From Parapristionchus giblindavisi (taxonomy: Eukaryota; Nematoda; Chromadorea; Rhabditida; Diplogasteridae), in the NCBI GenBank assembly GCA_943737045.1, contig CALSFV010000019.1:620001-684000 (forward strand): 64,000 nucleotides of DNA. The letters are read 5' to 3'. Numbering within the stretch: the stretch's first letter is position 1; the number at the start of each line of letters is the position of its first letter. Of this stretch, positions 37,108 to 50,737 are shown in pieces. A program made the position numbers and the translations under genes. The notes below the pieces were generated by a model that was given only the letters and a program-made list of their open reading frames with translations, had not been told where the DNA came from and ran no database searches.

Positions 37108-40100
37108 GGTGCAAAACAGTATGTTACAAGTCAAATTGTCAATGATACTCAGCGAGTGATATACTATGTGAAAGAGGAAAAAAATCTGAATGAGACGCAC
37201 TTCAGTTCATGTCGATCTGTAATATTTAACTGCTGCTATAATGATCGAACTACAAAAGTAGCCTTTACTCTGATATGATCAAGATAACTTGAGAAATATG
37301 AAAATGAAAATGAATCCTATCGTGTCATATACCAAATGAAAGAGCGAAAAATTCTGAATAAGATAAACTATTTCAAAGTGGTCAGTACGGCCAATATGTA
37401 AATTTATCTTTCAGTACTCTCTTTTTTTTGGTACAAAACAGTATGTTACAAGTCAAATTGTCAATGATACTCAGCGAGTGATATACTATGTGAAAGAGGA
37501 AAAAATTCTGAATGAGACGCACTTCAGTTCATGTCGATCTGTAATATTTAACTGCTGCTATAATGATCGAAGTACAAAAGTAGCCTTTACTCTGATATGA
37601 TCAAGATAACTTGAGAAATATGAAAATGAAAATGAATCCTATCGTGTCATATACCAAATGAAAGAGCGAAAAATTCTGAATAAGATAAACTATTTCAAAG
37701 TGGTCAGTACGGCCAATATGTAAATTTATCTTTCAGTACTCTCTCTTTTTGGTACAAAACAGCACGTTACAAGTCAAATTGTCAATGATACTCAGCGAGT
37801 GATATACTATGTGAAAGAGGGAAAAAATCTGAATGAGACGCACTTCAGTTCATGTCGATCTGTAATATTTAACTGCTGCTATAATGATCGAAGTACAAAA
37901 GTAGCCTTTACTCTGATATGATCAAGATAACTTGAGAAATATGAAAATGAAAATGAATCCTATCGTGTCATATACCAAATGAAAGAGCGAAAAATTCTGA
38001 ATAAGATAAACTATTTCAAAGTGGTCAGTACGGCCAATATGTAAATTTATCTTTCAGTACTCTCTGTTTTTGGTACAAAACAGTATGTTACAAGTCAAGT
38101 TGTCAATGATACTCAGCGAGTGATATACTATGTGAAAGAGGAAAAAATTCTGAATGAGACGCACTTCAGTTCATGTCGATCTGTAATATTTAACTGCTGC
38201 TATAATGATCGAAGTACAAAAGTAGCCTTTACTCTGATATGATCAAGATAACTTGAGAAATATGAAAATGAAAATGAATCCTATCGTGTCATATACCAAA
38301 TGAAAGAGCGAAAAATTCTGAATAAGATAAACTATTTCAAAGTGGTCAGTACGGCCAATATGTAAATTTATCTTTCAGTACTCTCTTTTTTTTTGGTACA
38401 AAACAGTATGTTACAAGTCAAATTGTCAATGATACTCAGCGAGTGATATACTATGTGAAAGAGGAAAAAATTCTGAATGAGACGCACTTCAGTTCATGTC
38501 GATCTGTAATATTTAACTGCTGCTATAATGATCGAAGTACAAAAGTAGCCTTTACTCTGATATGATCAATATAACTTGAGAAATATGAAAATGAAAATGA
38601 ATCCTATCGTGTCATATACCAAATGAAAGAGCGAAAAATTCTGAATAAGATAAACTATTTCAAAGTGGTCAGTACGGCCAATATGTAAATTTATCTTTCA
38701 GTACTCTCTGTTTTTGGTACAAAACAGCACGTTACAAGTCAAATTGTCAATGATACTCAGCGAGTGATATACTATGTGAAAGAGGAAAAAAATCTGAATG
38801 AGACGCACTTCAGTTCATGTCGATCTGTAATATTTAACTGCTGCTATAATGATAGAACTACAAAAGTAGCCTTTACTCTGATATGATCAAGATAACTTGA
38901 GAAATATGAAAATGAAAATGAATCCTATCGTGTCATATACCAAATGAAAGAGCGAAAAATTCTGAATAAGATAAACTATTTCAAAGTGGTCAGTACGGCC
39001 AATATGTAAATTTATCTTTCAGTACTCTCTTTTTTTTTGGTACAAAACAGTATGTTACAAGTCAAATTGTCAATGATACTCAGCGAGTGATATACTATGT
39101 GAAAGAGGAAAAAATTCTGAATGAGACGCACTTCAGTTCATGTCGATCTGTAATATTTAACTGCTGCTATAATGATCGAAGTACAAAAGTAGCCTTTACT
39201 CTGATATGATCAATATAACTTGAGAAATATGAAAATGAAAATGAATCCTATCGTGTCATATACCAAATGAAAGAGCGAAAAATTCTGAATAAGATAAACT
39301 ATTTCAAAGTGGTCAGTACGGCCAATATGTAAATTTATCTTTCAGTACTCTCTGTTTTTGGTACAAAACAGCACGTTACAAGTCAAATTGTCAATGATAC
39401 TCAGCGAGTGATATACTATGTGAAAGAGGAAAAAAATCTGAATGAGACGCACTTCAGTTCATGTCGATCTGTAATATTTAACTGCTGCTATAATGATCGA
39501 AGTACAAAAGTAGCCTTTACTCTGATATGATCAAGATAACTTGAGAAATATGAAAATGAAAATGAATCATATCGTGTCATATACCAAATGAAAGAGCGAA
39601 AAATTCTGAATAAGATAAACTATTTCAAAGTGGTCAGTACGGCCAATATGTAAATTTATCTTTCAGTACTCTCTTTTTTTTTGGTGCAAAACAGTATGTT
39701 ACAAGTCAAATTGTCAATGATACTCAGCGAGTGATATACTATGTGAAAGAGGAAAAAAATCTGAATGAGACGCACTTCAGTTCATGTCGATCTGTAATAT
39801 TTAACTGCTGCTATAATGATAGAACTACAAAAGTAGCCTTTACTCTGATATGATCAAGATAACTTGAGAAATATGAAAATGAAAATGAATCCTATCGTGT
39901 CATATACCAAATGAAAGAGCGAAAAATTCTGAATAAGATAAACTATTTCAAAGTGGTCAGTACGGCCAATATGTAAATTTATCTTTCAGTACTCTCTGTT
40001 TTTGGTACAAAACAGTATGTTACAAGTCAAATTGTCAATGATACTCAGCGAGTGATATACTATGTGAAAGAGGAAAAAATTCTGAATGAGACGCACTTCA

Positions 40101-43100
40101 GTTCATGTCGATCTGTAATATTTAACTGCTGCTATAATGATCGAAGTACAAAAGTAGCCTTTACTCTGATATGATCAAGATAACTTGAGAAATATGAAAA
40201 TGAAAATGAATCCTATCGTGTCATATACCAAATGAAAGAGCGAAAAATTCTGAATAAGATAAACTATTTCAAAGTGGTCAGTACGGCCAATATGTAAATT
40301 TATCTTTCAGTACTCTCTTTTTTTTGGTGCAAAACAGTATGTTACAAGTCAAATTGTCAATGATACTCAGCGAGTGATATACTATGTGAAAGAGGAAAAA
40401 ATTCTGAATGAGACGCACTTCAGTTCATGTCGATCTGTAATATTTAACTGCTGCTATAATGATCGAAGTACAAAAGTAGCCTTTACTCTGATATGATCAA
40501 GATAACTTGAGAAATATGAAAATGAAAATGAATCCTATCGTGTCATATACCAAATGAAAGAGCGAAAAATTCTGAATAAGATAAACTATTTCAAAGTGGT
40601 CAGTACGGCCAATATGTAAATTTATCTTTCAGTACTCTCTTTTTTTTTGGTGCAAAACAGTATGTTACAAGTCAAATTGTCAATGATACTCAGCGAGTGA
40701 TAAACTATGTGAAAGAGGAAAAAAATCTGAATGAGACGCACTTCAGTTCATGTCGATCTGTAATATTTAACTGCTGCTATAATGATCGAACTACAAAAGT
40801 AGCCTTTACTCTGATATGATCAAGATAACTTGAGAAATATGAAAATGAAAATGAATCCTATCGTGTCATATACCAAATGAAAGAGCGAAAAATTCTGAAT
40901 AAGATAAACTATTTCAAAGTGGTCAGTACGGCCAATATGTAAATTTATCTTTCAGTACTCTCTTTTTTTTTGGTACAAAACAGTATGTTACAAGTCAAAT
41001 TGTCAATGATACTCAGCGAGTGATATACTATGTGAAAGAGGAAAAAATTCTGAATGAGACGCACTTCAGTTCATGTCGATCTGTAATATTTAACTGCTGC
41101 TATAATGACCGAAGTACAAAAGTAGCCTTTACTCTGATATGATCAAGATAACTTGAGAAATATGAAAATGAAAATGAATCCTATCGTGTCATATACCAAA
41201 TGAAAGAGCGAAAAATTCTGAATAAGATAAACTATTTCAAAGTGGTCAGTACGGCCAATATGTAAATTTATCTTTCAGTACTCTCTCTTTTTGGTACAAA
41301 ACAGCACGTTACAAGTCAAATTGTCAATGATACTCAGCGAGTGATATACTATGTGAAAGAGGGAAAAAATCTGAATGAGACGCACTTCAGTTCATGTCGA
41401 TCTGTAATATTTAACTGCTGCTATAATGATCGAAGTACAAAAGTAGCCTTTACTCTGATATGATCAAGATAACTTGAGAAATATGAAAATGAAAATGAAT
41501 CCTATCGTGTCATATACCAAATGAAAGAGCGAAAAATTCTGAATAAGATAAACTATTTCAAAGTGGTCAGTACGGCCAATATGTAAATTTATCTTTCAGT
41601 ACTCTCTTTTTTTTTGGTACAAAACAGTATGTTACAAGTCAAATTGTCAATGATACTCAGCGAGTGATATACTATGTGAAAGATGAAAAAATTCTGAATG
41701 AGACGCACTTCAGTTCATGTCGATCTGTAATATTTAACTGCTGCTATAATGATCGAAGTACAAAAGTAGCCTTTACTCTGATATGATCAAGATAACTTGA
41801 GAAATATGAAAATGAAAATGAATCCTATCGTGTCATATACCAAATGAAAGAGCGAAAAATTCTGAATAAGATAAACTATTTCAAAGTGGTCAGTACGGCC
41901 AATATGTAAATTTATCTTTCAGTACTCTCTCTTTTTGGTACAAAACAGCACGTTACAAGTCAAATTGTCAATGATACTCAGCGAGTGATATACTATGTGA
42001 AAGAGGGAAAAAATCTGAATGAGACGCACTTCAGTTCATGTCGATCTGTAATATTTAACTGCTGCTATAATGATCGAAGTACAAAAGTAGCCTTTACTCT
42101 GATATGATCAAGATAACTTGAGAAATATGAAAATGAAAATGAATCCTATCGTGTCATATACCAAATGAAAGAGCGAAAAATTCTGAATAAGATAAACTAT
42201 TTCAAAGTGGTCAGTACGGCCAATATGTAAATTTATCTTTCAGTACTCTCTGTTTTTGGTACAAAACAGTATGTTACAAGTCAAGTTGTCAATGATACTC
42301 AGCGAGTGATATACTATGTGAAAGAGGAAAAAATTCTGAATGAGACGCACTTCAGTTCATGTCGATCTGTAATATTTAACTGCTGCTATAATGATCGAAG
42401 TACAAAAGTAGCCTTTACTCTGATATGATCAAGATAACTTGAGAAATATGAAAATGAAAATGAATCCTATCGTGTCATATACCAAATGAAAGAGCGAAAA
42501 ATTCTGAATAAGATAAACTATTTCAAAGTGGTCAGTACGGCCAATATGTAAATTTATCTTTCAGTACTCTCTGTTTTTGGTACAAAACAGCACGTTACAA
42601 GTCAAATTGTCAATGATACTCAGCGAGTGATATACTATGTGAAAGAGGAAAAAAATCTGAATGAGACGCACTTCAGTTCATGTCGATCTGTAATATTTAA
42701 CTGCTGCTATAATGATCGAAGTACAAAAGTAGCCTTTACTCTGATATGATCAAGATAACTTGAGAAATATGAAAATGAAAATGAATCATATCGTGTCATA
42801 TACCAAATGAAAGAGCGAAAAATTCTGAATAAGATAAACTATTTCAAAGTGGTCAGTACGGCCAATATGTAAATTTATCTTTCAGTACTCTCTGTTTTGG
42901 TACAAAACAGTATGTTACAAGTCAAGTTGTCAATGATACTCAGCGAGTGATATACTATGTGAAAGAGGAAAAAATTCTGAATGAGACGCACTTCAGTTCA
43001 TGTCGATCTGTAATATTTAACTGCTGCTATAATGATCGAAGTACAAAAGTAGCCTTTACTCTGATATGATCAAGATAACTTGAGAAATATGAAAATGAAA

Positions 43101-43854
43101 ATGAATCCTATCGTGTCATATACCAAATGAAAGAGCGAAAAATTCTGAATAAGATAAACTATTTCAAAGTGGTCAGTACGGCCAATATGTAAATTTATCT
43201 TTCAGTACTCTCTGTTTTTGGTACAAAACAGCACGTTACAAGTCAAATTGTCAATGATACTCAGCGAGTGATATACTATGTGAAAGAGGAAAAAAATCTG
43301 AATGAGACGCACTTCAGTTCATGTCGATCTGTAATATTTAACTGCTGCTATAATGATCGAAGTACAAAAGTAGCCTTTACTCTGATATGATCAAGATAAC
43401 TTGAGAAATATGAAAATGAAAATGAATCCTATCGTATCATATACCAAATGAAAGAGCGAAAAATTCTGAATAAGATAAACTATTTCAAAGTGGTCAGTAC
43501 GGCCAATATGTAAATTTATCTTTCAGTACTCTCTGTTTTTGGTACAAAACAGTATGTTACAAGTCAAGTTGTCAATGATACTCAGCGAGTGATATACTAT
43601 GTGAAAGAGGAAAAAATTCTGAATGAGACGCACTTCAGTTCATGTCGATCTGTAATATTTAACTGCTGCTATAATGATCGAAGTACAAAAGTAGCCTTTA
43701 CTCTGATATGATCAAGATAACTTGAGAAATATGAAAATGAAAATGAATCCTATCGTGTCATATACCAAATGAAAGAGCGAAAAATTCTGAATAAGATAAA
43801 CTATTTCAAAGTGGTCAGTACGGCCAATATGTAAATTTATCTTTCAGTACTCTC

Positions 43855-43864
43855 TTTTTTTTTT
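43855..43864 (+). repeat. T10 run within monomer v
   Basis: Ten T residues. The equivalent monomer v in the second copy (61683) has nine, one of the few differences between the two 14-monomer blocks. Confidence 0.85.
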
Positions 43865-44994
43865 GGTACAAAACAGTATGTTACAAGTCAAATTGTCAAT
43901 GATACTCAGCGAGTGATATACTATGTGAAAGAGGAAAAAATTCTGAATGAGACGCACTTCAGTTCATGTCGATCTGTAATATTTAACTGCTGCTATAATG
44001 ATCGAAGTACAAAAGTAGCCTTTACTCTGATATGATCAAGATAACTTGAGAAATATGAAAATGAAAATGAATCCTATCGTGTCATATACCAAATGAAAGA
44101 GCGAAAAATTCTGAATAAGATAAACTATTTCAAAGTGGTCAGTACGGCCAATATGTAAATTTATCTTTCAGTACTCTCTGTTTTTGGTACAAAACAGCAC
44201 GTTACAAGTCAAATTGTCAATGATACTCAGCGAGTGATATACTATGTGAAAGAGGAAAAAATCTGAATGAGACGCACTTCAGTTCATGTCGATCTGTAAT
44301 ATTTAACTGCTGCTATAATGATCGAAGTACAAAAGTAGCCTTTACTCTGATATGATCAAGATAACTTGAGAAATATGAAAATGAAAATGAATCATATCGT
44401 GTCATATACCAAATGAAAGAGCGAAAAATTCTGAATAAGATAAACTATTTCAAAGTGGTCAGTACGGCCAATATGTAAATTTATCTTTCAGTACTCTCTG
44501 TTTTTGGTACAAAACAGTATGTTACAAGTCAAGTTGTCAATGATACTCAGCGAGTGATATACTATGTGAAAGAGGAAAAAATTCTGAATGAGACGCACTT
44601 CAGTTCATGTCGATCTGTAATATTTAACTGCTGCTATAATGATCGAAGTACAAAAGTAGCCTTTACTCTGATATGATCAAGATAACTTGAGAAATATGAA
44701 AATGAAAATGAATCCTATCGTGTCATATACCAAATGAAAGAGCGAAAAATTCTGAATAAGATAAACTATTTCAAAGTGGTCAGTACGGCCAATATGTAAA
44801 TTTATCTTTCAGTACTCTCTGTTTTTGGTACAAAACAGCACGTTACAAGTCAAATTGTCAATGATACTCAGCGAGTGATATACTATGTGAAAGAGGAAAA
44901 AAATCTGAATGAGACGCACTTCAGTTCATGTCGATCTGTAATATTTAACTGCTGCTATAATGATCGAAGTACAAAAGTAGCCTTTACTCTGATA

Positions 44995-45273
44995 TGATCA
45001 AGATAACTTGAGAAATATGAAAATGAAAATGAATCCTATCGTGTCATATACCAAATGAAAAAGCGAAAAATTCTGAATAAGATAAACTATTTCAACGTGG
45101 TCAGTACGGCCAATATGTAAATTTATCTTTCAGTACTCTCTGTTTTTGGTACAAAACAGTATGTTACAAGTCAAATTGTCAATGATACTCAGCGAGTGAT
45201 ATACTATGTGAAAGAGGAAAAAATTCTGAATGAGACGCACTTCAGGTCATGTCGATCTGTAATATTTTACTGC
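44995..45273 (+). repeat. Truncated monomer z (279 bp) at the duplication junction
   Basis: The sequence runs TTTTACTGCTG directly into ATCAAGATAAC. It lacks 42 bp (monomer positions about 280-321) between CTGCTG and GATATG. A 2-bp TG is shared by both edges. It is the only out-of-register monomer in the window. The intact equivalent is at 62968-63288. To its left all monomers are the poly-T super-family, and to its right all are the P/Q/R type, so it marks a breakpoint. Confidence 0.93.
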
Positions 45274-45594
45274 TGATCAAGATAACTTGAGAAATATGAA
45301 AATGAAAATGAATCCTATCGTGTCATATACCAAATGAAAGAGCGAAAAATTCTGAATAAGATAAACTATTTCAAAGTGGTCAGTACGGGCAATATGTAAA
45401 TTTATCTTTCAGTACTCTCTGTTTTTGGTACAAAACAGTATGTTACAAGTGAAATTGTCAATGATACTCAGCGAGCGATATACTATGTGAAAGAGAAAAA
45501 AAATCTGAATGATACACACTTCAGGTCATGTCGATCTGTAATATTTTACTGCTGCTATAATGATCGAAGTACAAAAGTAGCTTTTACTCTGATA

Positions 45595-47201
45595 TGATCA
45601 AGATAACTTGAGAAATATGAAAATGAAAATGAATCCTATCGTGTCATATAAGAAATGAAAGAGCGAAAAATTCTGAATAAGATAAACTATTTCAAAGTGG
45701 TCAGTACGGGCAATATGTAAATTTATCTTTCAGTACTCTCTGTTTTTGGTACAAAACAGTATGTTACAAGTGAAATTGTCAATGATACTCAGCGAGCGAT
45801 ATACTATGTGAAAGAGAAAAAAAATTCTGAATGAGACACACTTCAGGTCATGTCGATCTGTAATATTTTACTGCTGCTATAATGATCGAAGTACAAAAGT
45901 AGCTTTTACTCTGATATGATCAAGATAACTTGAGAAATATGAAAATGAAAATGAATCCTATCGTGTCATATACCAAATGAAAGAGCGAAAAATTCTGAAT
46001 AAGATAAACTATTTCAAAGTGGTCAGTACGGCCAATATGTAAATTTATCTTTCAGTACTCTCTGTTTTTGGTACAAAACAGTATGTTACAAGTGAAATTG
46101 TCAATGATACTCAGCGAGCGATATACTATGTGAAAGAGAAAAAAATTCTGAATGAGACACACTTCAGGTCATGTCGATCTGTAATATTTTACTGCTGCTA
46201 TAATGATCGAAGTACAAAAGTAGCTTTTACTCTGATATGATCAAGATAACTTGAGAAATATGAAAATGAAAATGAATCCTATCGTGTCATATACCAAATG
46301 AAAGAGCGAAAAATTCTGAATAAGATAAACTATTTCAAAGTGGTCAGTACGGCCAATATGTAAATTTATCTTTCAGTACTCTCTGTTTTTGGTACAAAAC
46401 AGTATGTTACAAGTGAAATTGTCAATGATACTCAGCGAGCGATATACTATGTGAAAGAGAAAAAAAATCTGAATGAGACACACTTCAGGTCATGTCGATC
46501 TGTAATATTTTACTGCTGCTATAATGATCGAAGTACAAAAGTAGCTTTTACTCTGATATGATCAAGATAACTTGAGAAATATGAAAATGAAAATGAATCC
46601 TATCGTGTCATATACCAAATGAAAGAGCGAAAAATTCTGAATAAGATAAACTATTTCAAAGTGGTCAGTACGGGCAATATGTAAATTTATCTTTCAGTAC
46701 ACTCTGTTTTTGGTACAAAACAGTATGTTACAAGTGAAATTGTCAATGATACTCAGCGAGCGATATACTATGTGAAAGAGAAAAAAAAATCTGAATGATA
46801 CACACTTCAGGTCATGTCGATCTGTAATATTTTACTGCTGCTATAATGATCGAAGTACAAAAGTAGCTTTTACTCTGATATGATCAAGATAACTTGAGAA
46901 ATATGAAAATGAAAATGAATCCTATCGTGTCATATACCAAATGAAAGAGCGAAAAATTCTGAATAAGATAAACTATTTCAAAGTGGTCAGTACGGCCAAT
47001 ATGTAAATTTATCTTTCAGTACTCTCTGTTTTTGGTACAAAACAGTATGTTACAAGTGAAATTGTCAATGATACTCAGCGAGCGATATACTATGTGAAAG
47101 AGAAAAAAAATCTGAATGAGACACACTTCAGGTCATGTCGATCTGTAATATTTTACTGCTGCTATAATGATCGAAGTACAAAAGTAGCTTTTACTCTGAT
47201 A
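45595..47201 (+). repeat. Five-monomer unit R'-P-Q-R-Q, tandem copy 1 (1607 bp)
   Basis: 45595, 45917, 46238, 46559, 46881. It equals the unit at 31809-33415 in order and monomer lengths, apart from AAGAAATG in place of ACCAAATG in its first monomer. Confidence 0.87.
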
Positions 47202-48808
47202 TGATCAAGATAACTTGAGAAATATGAAAATGAAAATGAATCCTATCGTGTCATATACCAAATGAAAGAGCGAAAAATTCTGAATAAGATAAACTATTTC
47301 AAAGTGGTCAGTACGGGCAATATGTAAATTTATCTTTCAGTACTCTCTGTTTTTGGTACAAAACAGTATGTTACAAGTGAAATTGTCAATGATACTCAGC
47401 GAGCGATATACTATGTGAAAGAGAAAAAAAATTCTGAATGAGACACACTTCAGGTCATGTCGATCTGTAATATTTTACTGCTGCTATAATGATCGAAGTA
47501 CAAAAGTAGCTTTTACTCTGATATGATCAAGATAACTTGAGAAATATGAAAATGAAAATGAATCCTATCGTGTCATATACCAAATGAAAGAGCGAAAAAT
47601 TCTGAATAAGATAAACTATTTCAAAGTGGTCAGTACGGCCAATATGTAAATTTATCTTTCAGTACTCTCTGTTTTTGGTACAAAACAGTATGTTACAAGT
47701 GAAATTGTCAATGATACTCAGCGAGCGATATACTATGTGAAAGAGAAAAAAATTCTGAATGAGACACACTTCAGGTCATGTCGATCTGTAATATTTTACT
47801 GCTGCTATAATGATCGAAGTACAAAAGTAGCTTTTACTCTGATATGATCAAGATAACTTGAGAAATATGAAAATGAAAATGAATCCTATCGTGTCATATA
47901 CCAAATGAAAGAGCGAAAAATTCTGAATAAGATAAACTATTTCAAAGTGGTCAGTACGGCCAATATGTAAATTTATCTTTCAGTACTCTCTGTTTTTGGT
48001 ACAAAACAGTATGTTACAAGTGAAATTGTCAATGATACTCAGCGAGCGATATACTATGTGAAAGAGAAAAAAAATCTGAATGAGACACACTTCAGGTCAT
48101 GTCGATCTGTAATATTTTACTGCTGCTATAATGATCGAAGTACAAAAGTAGCTTTTACTCTGATATGATCAAGATAACTTGAGAAATATGAAAATGAAAA
48201 TGAATCCTATCGTGTCATATACCAAATGAAAGAGCGAAAAATTCTGAATAAGATAAACTATTTCAAAGTGGTCAGTACGGGCAATATGTAAATTTATCTT
48301 TCAGTACACTCTGTTTTTGGTACAAAACAGTATGTTACAAGTGAAATTGTCAATGATACTCAGCGAGCGATATACTATGTGAAAGAGAAAAAAAAATCTG
48401 AATGATACACACTTCAGGTCATGTCGATCTGTAATATTTTACTGCTGCTATAATGATCGAAGTACAAAAGTAGCTTTTACTCTGATATGATCAAGATAAC
48501 TTGAGAAATATGAAAATGAAAATGAATCCTATCGTGTCATATACCAAATGAAAGAGCGAAAAATTCTGAATAAGATAAACTATTTCAAAGTGGTCAGTAC
48601 GGCCAATATGTAAATTTATCTTTCAGTACTCTCTGTTTTTGGTACAAAACAGTATGTTACAAGTGAAATTGTCAATGATACTCAGCGAGCGATATACTAT
48701 GTGAAAGAGAAAAAAAATCTGAATGAGACACACTTCAGGTCATGTCGATCTGTAATATTTTACTGCTGCTATAATGATCGAAGTACAAAAGTAGCTTTTA
48801 CTCTGATA
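47202..48808 (+). repeat. Five-monomer unit R'-P-Q-R-Q, tandem copy 2 (1607 bp)
   Basis: 47202, 47524, 47845, 48166, 48488, directly following copy 1. The colinear partner in zone 3 is 31809-33415. Confidence 0.87.
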
Positions 48809-50737
48809 TGATCAAGATAACTTGAGAAATATGAAAATGAAAATGAATCCTATCGTGTCATATACCAAATGAAAGAGCGAAAAATTCTGAATAAGATAAA
48901 CTATTTCAAAGTGGTCAGTACGGGCAATATGTAAATTTATCTTTCAGTACACTCTGTTTTTGGTACAAAACAGTATGTTACAAGTGAAATTGTCAATGAT
49001 ACTCAGCGAGCGATATACTATGTGAAAGAGAAAAAAAATCTGAATGATACACACTTCAGGTCATGTCGATCTGTAATATTTTACTGCTGCTATAATGATC
49101 GAAGTACAAAAGTAGCTTTTACTCTGATATGATCAAGATAACTTGAGAAATATGAAAATGAAAATGAATCCTATCGTGTCATATACCAAATGAAAGAGCG
49201 AAAAATTCTGAATAAGATAAACTATTTCAAAGTGGTCAGTACGGCCAATATGTAAATTTATCTTTCAGTACTCTCTGTTTTTGTTACAAAACAATTCGTT
49301 ACAAGTCAAATTGTCAATGATACTCAGCGAGTGATATACTATGTGAAAGAGGAAAAAATTCTGAATGAGACACACTTCAGGTCATGTCGATCTGTAATAT
49401 TTTACTGCTGCTATAATGATCGAAGTACAAAAGTAGCTTTTACTCTGATATGATCAAGATAACTTGAGAAATATGAAAATGAAAAATGAAACCTATCGTG
49501 TCATATACCAAATGAAAGAGCGAAAAATTCTGAATAAGATAAACTATTTCAAAGTGGTCAGTACGGCCAATATGTAAATTTATCTTTCAGTACTCTCTGT
49601 TTTTGGTACAAAACAGTATGTTACAAGTGAAATTGTCAATGATACTCAGCGAGCGATATACTATGTGAAAGAGAAAAAAAATCTGAATGAGACACACTTC
49701 AGGTCATGTCGATCTGTAATATTTTACTGCTGCTATAATGATCGAAGTACAAAAGTAGCTTTTACTCTGATATGATCAAGATAACTTGAGAAATATGAAA
49801 ATGAAAATGAATCCTATCGTGTCATATACCAAATGAAAGAGCGAAAAATTCTGAATAAGATAAACTATTTCAAAGTGGTCAGTACGGGCAATATGTAAAT
49901 TTATCTTTCAGTACACTCTGTTTTTGGTACAAAACAGTATGTTACAAGTGAAATTGTCAATGATACTCAGCGAGCGATATACTATGTGAAAGAGAAAAAA
50001 AAATCTGAATGATACACACTTCAGGTCATGTCGATCTGTAATATTTTACTGCTGCTATAATGATCGAAGTACAAAAGTAGCTTTTACTCTGATATGATCA
50101 AGATAACTTGAGAAATATGAAAATGAAAATGAATCCTATCGTGTCATATACCAAATGAAAGAGCGAAAAATTCTGAATAAGATAAACTATTTCAAAGTGG
50201 TCAGTACGGGCAATATGTAAATTTATCTTTCAGTACACTCTGTTTTTGGTACAAAACAGTATGTTACAAGTGAAATTGTCAATGATACTCAGCGAGCGAT
50301 ATACTATGTGAAAGAGAAAAAAAAATCTGAATGATACACACTTCAGGTCATGTCGGTCTGTAATATTTTACTGCTGCTATAATGATCGAAGTACAAAAGT
50401 AGCTTTTACTCTGATATGATCAAGATAACTTGAGAAATATGAAAATGAAAATGAATCCTATCGTGTCATATACCAAATGAAAGAGCGAAAAATTCTGAAT
50501 AAGATAAACTATTTCAAAGTGGTCAGTACGGCCAATATGTAAATTTATCTTTCAGTACTCTCTGTTTTTGGTACAAAACAGTATGTTACAAGTGAAATTG
50601 TCAATGATACTCAGCGAGCGATATACTATGTGAAAGAGAAAAAAAATCTGAATGAGACACACTTCAGGTCATGTCGATCTGTAATATTTTACTGCTGCTA
50701 TAATGATCGAAGTACAAAAGTAGCTTTTACTCTGATA

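Larger units (their letters stand above)
36952..44994 (+). repeat. Zone 4: poly-T super-family, copy 1 (a to y)
   Basis: Starts: 36952 a (T10, GTGC, GAACTAC), 37276 b (T8), 37598 c (CTCTCTCTTTTT, GAGGG), 37919 d (GTCAAGTTG), 38240 e (T9), 38563 f (GATAGAACTAC), 38884 g (T9), 39207 h, 39528 i (GAATCATAT, T9, GTGC, GATAGAAC), 39851 j, 40172 k (T8, GTGC), 40494 l (T9, private GATAAACTATG), 40817 m (T9, private GACCGAAG), 41140 n, 41461 o (T9, private AGATGAAAAA), 41784 p, 42105 q, 42426 r, 42747 s (CTCTGTTTTGG, 320 bp), 43067 t, 43388 u (ATCGTATCAT), 43709 v (T10), 44033 w (320 bp), 44353 x, 44674 y. All share GAGACGCAC, TTCAGTTC, ATTTAACTG and TAGCCTTT. A loose alternation of poly-T or TATG monomers with CACG monomers gives a dimer tendency. 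Confidence 0.9.
40817..45273 (+). repeat. Fourteen-monomer block m-z, copy 1
   Basis: These 14 monomers recur in the same order at 58792-63288, about 17974 bp away. They share at least six private variants: GACCGAAG, AGATGAAAAA, CTCTGTTTTGG, ATCGTATCAT, the short A-run of w, and ATGAAAAAGCG with TTTCAACGTGG in z. The differences I see are T9 against T8 in m, T10 against T9 in v, and in z the 42-bp deletion. Confidence 0.92.
45274..50737 (+). repeat. Zone 5: second copy of the P/Q/R zone
   Basis: Starts: 45274 R-like, 45595 R' (private CATATAAGAAATG), 45917 P, 46238 Q, 46559 R, 46881 Q, 47202 R', 47524 P, 47845 Q, 48166 R, 48488 Q, 48809 R (A8), 49130 I, 49451 J'/Q, 49773 R, 50095 R (private GTCGGTCTG), 50417 Q. 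From 45917 to 49772 it is colinear with 30524-34379 at an offset of 15393 bp. After 49773 the offset is 14750 bp, because two monomers corresponding to 34380-35022 are missing. GTCGGTCTG is shared with 35345. Confidence 0.9.
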
